Origin: Cladopsammia gracilis
Lineage: Eukaryota > Cnidaria > Anthozoa > Scleractinia > Dendrophylliidae
DNA: 64,000 nucleotides
Assembly (NCBI GenBank): GCA_022457155.1
Contig: JAJGOT010000294.1
Coordinates: 772,501 to 836,500, forward strand
Reading direction: 5' to 3'
The translations under genes and the position numbers were made by a program. Positions 46,860-59,122 of this stretch are shown here, piece after piece. Position 1 is the stretch's first letter. Every line of letters starts with the position of its first letter. A model generated the notes under the pieces. It saw nothing but the letters and a program-made list of their open reading frames with translations, ran no database searches and was not told the DNA's origin.

Positions 46860-49641
46860 GGTAATACGTTCATGATAACCGTCACGAATATAGCATCTCC
46901 AACGTTAAAGTCTATCGGAATCACATACTAAACTTTCTAAGCTATCTGTTTTGGTGGATCCCGTTGTTCTCTTAGTTTTTGTAGTTTCTGTAGTTCTGGT
47001 AGTTCTTGTAGTTCTGTAGTTCTTGTAGTTCTGTAGTTCCTGTAGTTCTTGTAGTTCTGGTAGTTCTGTAGTTTTGGTAGTTCTTGTAGTTCTGTAGTTC
47101 CTGTAGTTCATAGAGTTCTTGTAGTTACCGTAGTTCTGGTAGTTCTGTAGTTTTGGTAGTTCTTGTAGTTCTTGTAGTTCTTGTAGTTCTGTAGTTCTTG
47201 TAGTTCTTGTAGTTCTGTAGTTCGGTAGTTCTTGTAGTTGTGTAGTTCTGTAGTTCAGTAGTTCTTGTAATTCTGTAGTTCTGTAGTTCTGTAGTTCTTG
47301 CAGTTCTGTAGTTCTGTAGTTCTCGTAGTTCTGTAGTTCTGTAGTTCTTGCAGTTCTTGCAGTTCTTGCAGTTCTTGCAGTTCTTGCAGTTCTGTAGTTC
47401 TTGTAGTTCTTGCAGTTCTTGTAGTTCTGTAGTTCTGTAGTTCAGTAGTTCTTGTAGTTCTTGTAGTTCGGTAGTTTTTGTAGTTCGGTAGTTCTTGTAG
47501 TTCTGCGGTAGTTCTGTAGTTCAGTAGTTCTTGTAGTTCTGTAGTTCTCGTAGTTCTGTAGTTCTTGTAGTTCTGTAGTTCTTGTAGTTCTTGTGGTTCT
47601 GTAGTCCTGGAGCTATTGTAGTTCTCGTAGTTCTTGTAGTTCTAGTAGTTCTGTAATTCTTGTAGTTCTTGTAGTTCTGGTAGTTCTGGTAGTTATTGTA
47701 GTTGTGTAGTTCGGTAGTTCTTGTAGTTCTGTAGTTCTTGTAGTTTTTGTAGTTCTGTAGCTATTGTAGTATTCGTAGTTCTTGTAGTTTCTGTAGTTCT
47801 GGTAGTTCTTGTAGTTCTTGTAGTTCTGGTAGTTCTGTAGTTCGGTAGTTTTTGTAGTTCTGTAGTTCCGTAGGTCTGTAGTTCTGTAGTTCAGTAGTTC
47901 GGTAGTTCTTGTAGTTCTTGTTGTTCTTGTACTTCTGTAGTTCTGTAGTTCTGGTAGTTCTTGTAGTTCTTGTAGTTCTGGTAGTTCTGTAGTTCGGTAG
48001 TTTTTGTAGTTCTGTAGTTCTGTAGTTCTGTAGTTCTGTACTTCAGTAGTTCTTGTAGTTCTTGTAGTTCTGTAGTTCTGTAGGTCTTGTAGTTCTTGTA
48101 ATTGTTGTAATTCAGGTAGTTCGGTAGTTCGGTAGTTCTTGTAGTTCTTGAAGTTCTTGTAGTTCTTGTAGTTCAGTCTGTAGTTTTGTAGTTCTAAAAT
48201 AGCTACAGGACTACAGAACTACAAGAACTACCGAACTACCGAACTACAGAACTACAAGAACTACGAGAACTACAAGAACTACAAGAACTACAGAACTACA
48301 AGAACTACGAGAACTACAATAGCTACAGAACTACAAGAACTACGAGAACTACAAGAACTACAAGAACTACAAGAACTACAGAACTACAAGAACTACGAGA
48401 ACTACAGAACTACAGAACTACAAGAAGTACAAGAACTACAGAACTACAAGAACTACATAACTACAAGAACTACTGAACTACAGAACTACCGAAATACATA
48501 ACTACAAGAACTACAAGAACAACAAGAACTACAAGAACTACAGAACTACAAGAAACACAGAACTACAAGAACTACCGAACTACAGAACTACAAGAACTAC
48601 AGAACTACAAGAACTACAGAACTACAAGAATTACAAGAACTACAGAACTACTAGAACTACAAGAACTACGAGAACTACAATATCTACACTTACAGGACTA
48701 CAGAACTACAAGAACTACAGAACTACAAGAACTACCGAACTACAAGAACTACAGAACTACGAGAACTACAAAACTACAGAACTACAGAACTACAGAACTA
48801 CAAAAACTACCGAACTACAGAACTATAGAACTACAAGAACTACGAGAACTACAATAGCTACAGAACTACAGAAACTACAAGAACTACGAATACTACAATA
48901 GCTACAGGAGTACAGAACTACAAGAACTACAAAAACTACAGAACTACAAGAACTACAAAAACTACAGAACTACAAGAACTACAAGAACTACTGAACTACA
49001 AGAACTACAAGAACTACAAGAACTACAGAACTACAAGAACTAGGAGAACTACAATAGCTATAGGACTACAGAACTTCAAGAACTACAGAACTACAAGAAC
49101 TTCAAGAACTACGAGTACTACGAGAACTACAATATCTACAACAACTACAGAACTACCAGAACTACAAGAACTACATAATTACCAGAACTACAATAGCTAC
49201 AGGACTACAGAACTACAAGAACTACAGAACTACGGAACTACGAGAACTACAGAATTACGATAACTACAGAACTACAAGAACTACCATAATAACAAGAACT
49301 ACAGGAACTACAGAACTACAAGTACTACAGAACTACATTACTAGCAGAACTACGATAAGTACAAGAACTACATGAACTGCAGGAACTACAGAACTACAAG
49401 AACTACCAAAACTACAGAACTACTAGAACTACGATAACTACAAGAACTCTATGAACTACAGGAACTACAGAACTACAAGAACTACAGAACTACAAGAACT
49501 ACCAGAAGTACAGAAACTACAAGAACTAAGAGAACAACGGGATCCACCAGAACAGATAGCATAGAAAGTTTAGTATGTGATTCCGATAGACTTTAACGTT
49601 GGAGATGCTATATTCGTGACGGTTATCATGAACGTATTACC
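46860..49641. mobile_element. GTAGTTCT foldback minisatellite element B2
   Basis: Duplicate of B1: inverted ends at 46860-46965 and 49531-49641, GTAGTTCT units to about 48195, flip at about 48197, AGAACTAC units to about 49530. The left arm is slightly longer than in B1 (extra GTAGTTCTTGCAGTTCTTGC units at about 47290-47420) and the right arm slightly shorter. Confidence 0.93.
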
Positions 49642-49770
49642 ATATCACGCGCGCTTTCGCGCTATAATAGTTAATTGTATACTGTGGATTGCTAATATAA
49701 AACTCTAAAATGAAAACCGGGTGAAAACTAAGACAAAACGAGCCAGTTTCGTAGCCCATCAGGCTACTTG

Positions 49771-52700
49771 TTCTTGTAGTTCTTGTAGTTCTGTAGTTCT
49801 GTAGTTCTTGTAGTTCTTGTAGTTCTTTAGTTCTTTAGTTCTTGTAGATCTGTAGTTTTGTAGTTCTGTAGTTCGGTACTTCTGTAGTTCCTGTAGTTCT
49901 GTAGTTCTTGTAGTATTGTAGTTCTTGTAGTTCTTGTAGTTCGATAGTTCTGTAGTTGTAGTTCTGGTAGCTCTGTAGTTCTTGTAGTTCTGTAGTTCTT
50001 GTATTATAATTGTAGTTCTGTAGTTCTGGTAGTTCGGTATTGCTTGTAGTTCTGTAGTTCTTGTAGTTCTGGTAGTTTCGGTAGTTCTTGTAGTTCTCGT
50101 AGTTATATAGTTCGCTTAGTTCTTGTAGATCAGTAGTTCTGTAGTTGTTGTAGTTCTGTAGTTCTTGTAGTATTGTAGTTCTTGTAGCTCTTGTAGCTCG
50201 GTAGTTCTTGTAGTTCTGTAGTTCTGGTAGTTCTGTAGTTCTGAAACCACAGAACTACAGAACTACGCCAACTATATAACTACCAGAACTAGCAGAACTA
50301 CAAGAACTAGAGAACTACCAGAAGTACAAGAACTACAAGAACTAGAGAACTACCAGAACTACCAGAACTACAATAACTACAGAACTACAAGAACTACAAG
50401 AACTACAGAACTAGAAGGCTACAAGAACTACAAACTACAATAACTGCAGAACTACAGAACTACAAGAACTACTGAACTACAGAACTACAGAACTACAAGA
50501 ACTACAGGACTACAAGAACTACCAAACTACAAGAACTACAAGAACTACCGAACTACAGAACTACCAGAACTACAAGAAAAACAGAACTAGAACTACCGAA
50601 CTACAGAACTACCAGAACTACCAGAACTACAAGAAATACAGAACTACAAGAACTACAGAACTACCAGAAATACAAGAACTACAGAACTACACAGAACTAC
50701 CAAACTACTGAACTACATGAACTGCAGAACTACAATAACTACAGAACTAGAGAACAACAATTACTGAACTACAAGTTAGAACTACCGAACTACCAGAACT
50801 ACAATAACTACAGAACTACAAGAACTACAAGAACTACAAGAACTACAAGAACTAGAGAGCTACGAGAACTGCAGAACTATAAGAACTACAATAACTGCAG
50901 AACTACAGAACTACAAGAACTACTGAACTGCAGAACTACAGAACTATAAGAATATACACCAAACTACCGAACTACAAGAACTACAAAATTACAGAACAAC
51001 AGAACTACAAGAACTACAGAACTATAGAAATACGAACTACCGAACTACTGAACTACAGTACTACAAAGACTACAAGAACTATTTAACTACAGAACTACAA
51101 GAACAACAGAACTAGAGAACCGCAGAACTACAGAAGTACAAGACCTACAGAACTACAGAACTACAAGGACTACCGGACTACTGAACTACAGAACTACAAG
51201 AACTACATAACTACAAGAACTACAGAACTAGAGAACCATAGAACTACAAAACTATAAGAACTACCGAACTACCAGAACTACAATAACTACAGACCTACAA
51301 GAACTACAAGAAATACAGAACTATAAGAACTACAATAACTACAGAACTACAAGAACAACAGAACTACAAGAATTACAGAATTACAAGAACTACAAGAATT
51401 ACAGAATTACAAGAACTACACGAACTACTGAACTAGACAACTACAGAACTACAGAACTATAAGAATATATACCAAACTACAGAACTACAAGAACTACAAA
51501 ACTACAGAACTACAAGAACTACAGAACTACAGAACTACCGAACTACATGCAGAACTACAAGAACTACATAACTACAGAACTACAAGAACGACAGAACTAG
51601 AGAACCACAGAACTACAGAACTACCGAACTACCAGAACTACAAGAACTACTGAACTGCAGAACTACAGAACTATAAGAATATACACCAAACTACCGAACT
51701 ACAGAACTACAAGAACTACAAAATTACAGAACAACAGAACTACAAGAACTACAGAACTATAGAAATACGAACTACCGAACTACTGAACTACAGTACTACA
51801 AAGACTACAAGAACTATTTAACTACAGAACTACAAGAACAACAGAACTAGAGAACCGCAGAACTACAGAAGTACAAGACCTACAGAACTACAGAACTACA
51901 AGGACTACCGGACTACAGAACTACAAGAACTACAAGAACTACATAACTACAAGAACTACAGAACTAGAGAACCATAGAACTACAAAACTATAAGAACTAC
52001 TGAACTACCAGAACTACAATAACTACAGACCTACAAGAACTACAAGAAATACAGAACTATAAGAACTACAATAACTACAGAACTACAAGAACAACAGAAC
52101 TACAAGAATTACAGAATTACAAGAACTACAAGAATTACAGAACTACAGAACTACAAGAACTACAAGAATTACAGAATTACAGAATTACAAGAACTACACG
52201 AACTACTGAACTAGAGAACTACAGAACTACTGAACTAGAGAACTACAGAACTATAGAACTATAAGAATATATACCAAACTACAGAACTACAAGAACTACA
52301 AAACTACAGAACTACAAGAACTACAGAACTACAAGAACTACCGAACTACAGAACTACAAGAACTAAAAGAACCACATAACTACAGAACTAGAAGAACGAC
52401 AGAACTAGAGAACCACAGAACTACAGAACTACCGAACTACCAGAACTACAAGAACTAGACAACTACAAGAACTACCAAACTACAGAAGTACAAGAACTAC
52501 AGAACTACAGAACTGCAGAACTACAAGAACTATTGAACTACATAAGAACTACCAGAACTACAGAACTACAGAAGTACAAGAACTACCAAACTACATAAGA
52601 ACTACCAGAACTACGGAACTACAAGAACTACCTAACTACAGAACTACAAGAACTACAAAAACTAGAGAACTACATAACTACAGAACTACAATAACTACAG

Positions 52701-54204
52701 AACTACAGAACTACAAGAACTACAGAACTACAAGTAGTATAAGAACTACCGAACTACATAAGTACGAGAACTACAGAACTAGAAGAACTACAGAACTAGA
52801 AGAACTACAGAACTAGAAGAACTACAGAACTACAAGATCTACCATAACGACAGAACTACCGAACTACAGAACTACAAGAACTACAGAACTACAGAAGTAC
52901 AAGAACTACGGAACTAACAACTACGGAACTGCCAGAACTACAGAACTACCAGAACAACAGAACTAGAGAACCGCAGAACTACAGAAGTACAAGACCTACA
53001 GAACTACAGAACTACAAGGACTACCGGACTACAGAACTACAAGAGCTACAAGAACTACATAACTACAAGAACTACAGAACTAGAGAACCATAGAACTACA
53101 AAACTATAAGAACTACTGAACTACCAGAACTACAATAACTACAGACCTACAAGAACTACAAGAAATACAGAACTATAAGAACTACAATAACTACAGAACT
53201 ACAAGAACAACAGAACTACAAGAATTACAGAATTACAAGAACTACAAGAATTACAGAACTACAGAACTACAAGAACTACAAGAATTACAGAATTACAGAA
53301 TTACAAGAACTACACGAACTACTGAACTAGAGAACTACAGAACTACTGAACTAGAGAACTACAGAACTATAGAACTATAAGAATATATACCAAACTACAG
53401 AACTACAAGAACTACAAAACTACAGAACTACAAGAACTACAGAACTACAAGAACTACCGAACTACAGAACTACAAGAACTAAAAGAACCACATAACTACA
53501 GAACTAGAAGAACGACAGAACTAGAGAACCACAGAACTACAGAACTACCGAACTACCAGAACTACAAGAACTAGACAACTACAAGAACTACCAAACTACA
53601 GAACTACAAGAACTACAGAACTACAGAACTGCAGAACTACAAGAACTATTGAACTACATAAGAACTACCAGAACTACAGAACTACAGAAGTACAAGAACT
53701 ACCAAACTACATAAGAACTACCAGAACTACGGAACTACAAGAACTACCTAACTACAGAACTACAAGAACTACAAAAACTAGAGAACTACATAACTACAGA
53801 ACTACAATAACTACAGAACTACAGAACTACAAGAACTACAGAACTACAAGTAGTATAAGAACTACCGAACTACATAAGTACGAGAACTACAGAACTAGAA
53901 GAACTACAGAACTAGAAGAACTACAGAACTAGAAGAACTACAGAACTACAAGATCTACCATAACGACAGAACTACCGAACTACAGAACTACAAGAACTAC
54001 AGAACTACAGAAGTACAAGAACTACGGAACTAACAACTACGGAACTGCCAGAACTACAGAACTACCAGAACTACAAGAGCTATAATAACTAGGTGAATAT
54101 CAAGAACCAGCAGAACGGATAGGTCAGAAAGTTTAGTATGTGATTCCAGTAGACTTAAACGTTAGAGATGCTATATTCGTGACGGTTATCATGAACATAT
54201 TACC
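49771..54204. mobile_element. GTAGTTCT foldback minisatellite element C2
   Basis: Duplicate of C1 with rearranged higher-order repeats: plus arm to about 50243, minus arm about 50247-54090, inverted end to 54204. It has two copies of the ATATACACCAAACTACCG marker (near 50950 and 51678) instead of three, but about 1.1 kb (about 51840-52935) is repeated at about 52950-54060. Confidence 0.92.
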
Positions 54205-55405
54205 GAAACTTTTGTGTGTTCAAATATTATACCCTGTTCTAGGAAATGTCTCTAAAATGGATACCCTGTTCTAGATCAGGAATCCCAAAATCACGACCCC
54301 GTTGGGCGGCACATACCCGTATAGGTATGCCCCCGGGGCTTAAACTGAAACATATTCATTGGCTTATATGCACGCTACAGATGATGTGTTTGCCATAGTG
54401 AGCTTGCAATCGATAAGCGAGTCAGGTATGCGTAAATAACAGTATTTTCGTTCAACTCACAACGCTGCCCTTTTTCTGTTCCGAAGTGATTTCAGACTTG
54501 CCCGCCAGCTGGTCTTGTCCACCAAGGCCGTTTCAACCTTGAGCGTTGAATAGCACTTCGGATACACGGTACGACAAGGGACACGACTTGTTTCTTTGAG
54601 AGTTGCCAGAGACTTTATGGATTTCTGGACTTAATGATGTCCTTCACTCACCAGACGGGCCTTAAACATATTGGCTTATATGCACGCTACAGATGATTTG
54701 TTTGCCGTAGCGAGCTCGCAATTGATAAGCGAGCTAGGTATGCGTAAATAACGGTATTTTCGTTCATGTCGTTGGCGCGGGTCAGGAATATTGTGGTCGC
54801 ATATTCTAACGGTGAATCTGCTGTAATGGCATCGAAATTATACTCTGAATGTAAACAACCACTAGATGGCCAGAACTCTGCTTTTTTCAGGTGAAACTAG
54901 TCCAGTTTCTTAGGATTAGTGCAAATTCGACAAGGGTTTGTAATATTATTCATTGTACGATAAAATTAGCCAAATCTGAGCGAAAAAAGAGTAAAAATGC
55001 TCAAAAAGCAACATAGGTTGGTTATTCCCGGGCCCTTCATTTAATTAGTGAATTTGACATACAATCCCTATCAGATTGCCCGGTGATAATCATTGTTACA
55101 GCTGTCACTTTGGTGTTGGTAGTTACATTGTTAACAACTTCCTGTTAACAAACTTGCCATGACACCGTCAATAGCTTGGTGTCTACGGGCACATGTGCAG
55201 TCGACACAAACATTAGTGACATACAGCCCTGATGCATATTTATGTCATGGCTGCACTGTTGCTATTAAAAATAATGGTCCACATGATTTTTTAATTCACC
55301 ATCTGTGGTCAGACCTCCACACAGAGCTCTGATTTATATCATAAGTGACCACCTTGGGAATTCAAAAAGGTGGTTGTGATGGGCTCTTGTAAACAACCAT
55401 GCGAT
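54205..55405. other. Non-array part of duplication copy 2
   Basis: Holds the GGGGGTACTC-like terminus (54235-54350), the third copy of the 180-bp repeat (54459-54666) between the GGCTTATATGCACGC direct repeats, and about 410 bases matching 46193-46605. Confidence 0.8.
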
Positions 55406-55631
55406 GAAACAGTTAGAATTGGTCACTGAAGTGAGAGCTTTTAGCTTATAGCTTGCTTGCTTGCTGCAGCTGGAAATCATATCATGAACTTTAACTATGA
55501 GATCTTTATCGACTTTATTTTATACTACTGTCAATTTGATCAAGAAGTGTAATACATTCATTAAATTGTTGATTTATATGAGTCAGATTCTTAAACATTA
55601 AGGAAAAGACCAGTCCTAATGTTGGTTGCAA

Positions 55632-55813
55632 CAATAGAGCGTATGCACATGACGTCACGGCGGCCATATTGGTGTACCAAAACAATAGAACGGCGGCCAT
55701 GTTGGTGTACCAAAACAATCCTGTGGGATTTGAACGCTTTTCTTATGTTAACACTTTCTTTTGTTCCAATAAATTTGCATAGCTGCTTGCCACGTGAGTG
55801 CATACGCTCTATT
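55632..55813. mobile_element. MITE with AATAGAGCGTATGCAC ends
   Basis: AATAGAGCGTATGCAC at the left and GTGCATACGCTCTATT at the right. Inside, a 33-base unit (CGGCGGCCATRTTGGTGTACC plus AAAACAATAGAA) is present twice (55659 and 55692). Confidence 0.82.
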
Positions 55814-55993
55814 AAGAGCTGGTTGATTGTGAGACTGTTCACAATGAGAGCTTTGACTGTACCAGTGATGTTGTATTACCAGAAGTACAACTGTGACCTA
55901 AACCAGTATAAAAGGAGCTCGACGTTGTGTATTTGTTTGGTAGAGTATGTGTTTTTAATATCTGTTCTGAATCAATGTTTTTCTTTTTTTAAG

Positions 55994-56227
55994 GTCAGGA
56001 CTTGTGTAGTGAGAAAAAATGTACCAGCCAGGGTCAAATATGTGTTGTGAATAACCATCATCAAGCAAAATGCCAGTGTCGGGAATCATGCCCAAGATCT
56101 AGAGGCCATGAAAGAGTGTGTGGATCAGATGGCATTACTTACCGAAGTCGCTGTGTGCTAGATATGACATCATGTAAAGTGGGTTTCATTGAACCCATTA
56201 CAGTGGCTTCAAATGGAAAATGTAAAG
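55994..56227 (+). CDS. Secreted follistatin-domain protein, follistatin/Kazal exon
   Basis: A 234-base exon, phase 1-1, acceptor TTTTTTTAAG at 55984-55993 and donor GTGAGG at 56228. Joined to the leader exon at 25014, residues 24-96 hold ten cysteines (24, 29, 36, 46, 48, 52, 62, 73, 80, 96), a complete follistatin domain: FOLN hairpin plus Kazal module with CGSDGITYRSRC. The predicted Kazal P1 residue is Arg54, followed by Ser, which by the Kazal rule points to trypsin-like proteases; inhibition is inference. Such proteins act outside the cell as protease inhibitors or growth-factor binders. It resembles the follistatin exon at 1877-2095 in layout, so the two genes flanking bystin may be related. 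Confidence 0.88.
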
Positions 56228-56942
56228 GTGAGGTTCAAAATCAAGTTTGGCCCAGGTTCTTAACCCCTGCACTGCCAATCCCTGTGTAAGACCCTGTGCC
56301 AATGCTTATTTCCTCACAAAGAGGTATTTACAGTTGACCTCAATCAAATGTAAATAATTGCTGCCGCAGTGAGGGAGCCTGAAGCGACCGAGCAAGACAG
56401 CAGTTCTAATCGGTAGGGGCAATAAATCTCGATTTTTTCTACCACAATGCCTTGCACACATCTGCTTGTGACGTGACAATTAGCCTCGCAATTAACAATT
56501 AACCTCGGTTTGACGCACGCACTTACGTACTCACGTACTCACGCCTTCATCTATCACTTTTGCTTTCGCTCACATCAGCTCGCTGCTCGTGTGTGGAACG
56601 GTTGGCTTTGGTTACTTTCAGGGGTGCCGCGCTATATAGCGAAAGCAACTGTATTAGCGCACGCTAAAATAGCCAATTAATGTCACGATCACAAAATTGT
56701 CATTTTGAGAGTAAACGATGAATGTTATTGACTTTGTAAATGTAGTAATTTCTCTGGAGTCGGTTATTGCATGGTTGAAAAAAAAACTGATTAAGAGCAA
56801 CTACACATGTACGGAATGATTCATTTTTGAACTTTAATTTGTACTTTGATGACGCTATTTAACGACATTAAATTCGCTATTTTAGCGCGCGCTATATACG
56901 GTTTTTCTTTAAAGCGTTTTACTCAACTCTACTCTTTGTCAG
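56228..56942 (+). other. Intron with repeated words, no clear gene
   Basis: Contains TAGCGCACGCTAAAATAGC (56654-56672) and a partly inverted GCTATTTTAGCGCGCGCTATAT (56876-56897). TCAGCTCGCTGCTCGTGTGTG appears at 56575 and again at 56939, so the candidate exon below starts in repeated sequence. Confidence 0.45.
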
Positions 56943-57000
56943 CTCGCTGCTCGTGTGTGAAATTGTATTATTTGAAAGGTTTTACTCTGCTCTACTCTTG
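56943..57000 (+). CDS. Candidate small exon of the follistatin-domain gene
   Basis: 58 bases between AG (56941-56942) and a consensus donor GTAAGT at 57001. It enters in phase 1 and leaves in phase 2, exactly bridging the phase 1 exit of the follistatin exon and the phase 2 entry of the next exon. Peptide ARCSCVKLYYLKGFTLLYS. Its first 20 bases are a repeat also present at 56575, so it may be chance. Confidence 0.3.
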
Positions 57001-57111
57001 GTAAGTTAAGTGTCCTTATTGTAGCATTTCTTTCTTGCCCAACTACAGTAATACCAAATGCAAAACTAGGATATTTGCAAAAGTCCTGTTTCAGAATAAT
57101 TTTTTTCTCAG

Positions 57112-57271
57112 CATTTTTGATGACAAGCTCCAACAGCTTCATGCATTATACCATCAACGAGAGAATGGCCTAAGAAAACCCTTTTATGAATTAAGTGATG
57201 ATGACATGATCGAAATTCTTCTGCAAATGCAACAGTTCTATACAACAACAAAAAGAGCATTATTTCCATAA
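57112..57271 (+). CDS. Candidate terminal exon of the follistatin-domain gene
   Basis: Acceptor TTTTTTCTCAG ends at 57111; from there an open frame in phase 2 encodes about 53 residues (IFDDKLQQLHALYHQREN... then ELSDDDMIEILLQMQQFY...) ending TAA 57269-57271. It is rich in Leu, Gln and acidic residues and predicts helices; I do not recognise a domain. Alternative acceptors at 57054 or 57029 keep the same frame and lengthen it. The frame stays open upstream to at least 57035. An AATAAA follows 170 bases later, as expected for a last exon. Confidence 0.5.
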
Positions 57272-57441
57272 AAAGCAAGGATGAGTAAGCAGCTGATTAC
57301 ACTAACAACAAAGGGTTGAAGCATGCTCTTCATAATGTCAAGTTGTAAGATAAGATAAGCATAATGTTATTGCTAAAACACATAAAGTTACCCTACTGGG
57401 GATTCTTGCTATGACACCGTTACAGTTATGTTGGGGTTACG

Positions 57442-57447
57442 AATAAA
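57442..57447 (+). terminator. Poly(A) signal AATAAA
   Basis: AATAAA followed within 20-40 bases by a GT-rich stretch (GTTGACGTTTGTGCTC). It is a suitable 3' end for the gene begun at 25014. Confidence 0.5.
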
Positions 57448-59122
57448 TACTGTTGAACTGTTGACGTTTGTGCTCATTGTCATTATGATTACCATGTCCA
57501 TAACAAAAGAACAAAACATATCCACACGAGTATCTGAACTTCTTTCTTTTAACTTCTGCTAACATTTAATGCAGGCCCACTGTTTCACACTTGATAAAAC
57601 GGCCAGTTGCCCACAATGAATGCTAAATGACAAGGCACCATCCACTACTGCATCGGTATACTACATGTATGAAAACTGAAAATAACTTTTAACTACTCAT
57701 AAAATCAAAACTATTAACGATATAGGGCTAAGATATCGTCCGCTAAATGATAATTCATTAGTCTTGCTTGTACGTGTCAATGTCAGAGGTTAAAACGTTC
57801 AAATTGACGGATTATTACAAATGTATAATAATGATCAAACGGTAACGGTTGCGTGACGTAAAGCCTGTGAAAACCTCGAAATACATTGCACTCTAAACGG
57901 CCAAATATTATTACATAGGAAAGCATTTTAGCAATGTTACGTTGTAAGTGAATGTTAATACGTGTTATTACTGAGTTCAATAATAGTTTTCTGGAACGAC
58001 GCTTCAAAGTGCAGGTCGACGAAAAAAACATCACGTAGATGTACAATGATGGATCCGAAACAAGAAAATGTCGTTTAGGAGTAACTTAATTGAGCTTTCA
58101 ATGATATACTAACAACACAAGCAAACAGAAAAAAACTTGAAAAGCGAATAAAAACGATTATTGGTATATTTATTATCTCTGTGTTAACGACCTGTCAAAC
58201 TTGCGTGACCTCGCATGAGTACTTCTGCCAACATTACTCCACAATACTCCGCACCTAAAAGCACTCAAAAAATAGCTTTTAAAAGGTCTTTCATTTCGAT
58301 TACAGTGGATTGTGGTTAAGAACTTAAAAGCTCAGCAGAGGATCCTGTTATAAATCTCTAAAGTAAAGGATTTTCCTTATTTTGAACAATACTCCATTGG
58401 GAAACAGTTCTTAAAACATAAATCTAATTATGTTCTTTATATTTCGTACTTTTCGTGGAGTAATGTTTGATTTCTACTGAAATGAAACCAAAACAACTGG
58501 ATTATTCATTCCAACAAGCCCTTATAGCAAAGACATTAACATTGGCCATTTTGCTTTCGTTTACATTGCTTTCAACTGCTATAATTCACCATATATGAAT
58601 GGAGTAATGTCGCAAGTTCGTGGAGTAATGATGCACTTACACAATTAACGGTGAAAACCGCTGACTGATAATTAAATTACTGTTTAGTTTAATATGTTGT
58701 CCAACATAACTGGGCAACACAGTGTCCATAGGGTACCAAGTGCAATTGTTCTGCTGGAGGAATTTGCTCCCAGAAATGTATACATTTCCATCTTACATTT
58801 AACATCTCTGTATTCAGGATAAACTCGACTAACAATGTTCTTTCAAGGTCTGAATATTCAATTTTAACTTTATTATCCTGTTCAGTGTCATTGACCAAAG
58901 AAACTACTAATAGTTGGATATCCATGCTAGACACAATCACAAAACATTTGTCATACTATGATAATGTATTTTACGCCTTCAACTGTTGTAGAAAAAGACG
59001 TTATCCGTAGACCACACCCAAGTAATGTTCAACACAGTTGTATGGAAAGTGAAAATAACTTTTAACTACTCATAAAATCAAAACTATTAACGATATAGGG
59101 CTAAGATATCGTCCGCTAAATG

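Larger units (their letters stand above)
46606..55405. repeat. Tandem segmental duplication, copy 2 (about 8.8 kb)
   Basis: Restarts with AGCTTGCACAATATTGAC and ends AACAACCATGCGA before unique sequence TGAAACAG. Relative to copy 1 it carries +55 bases in B, a net gain of about 300 bases in C, and lacks the 740-base arm at 45455-46195. Confidence 0.92.

Noticed and set aside
35003..47111. Open frames encoding NYRTT/ELQ repeats (e.g. 35003-35239 and 46905-47111 on -)
   Set aside because: They are read from the GTAGTTCT minisatellite; low-complexity, no start or stop context, and frames break every few units.
34735..54090. CRISPR-like array
   Set aside because: Units of 8-9 bases are contiguous with no unique spacers, and the DNA is eukaryotic with introns.
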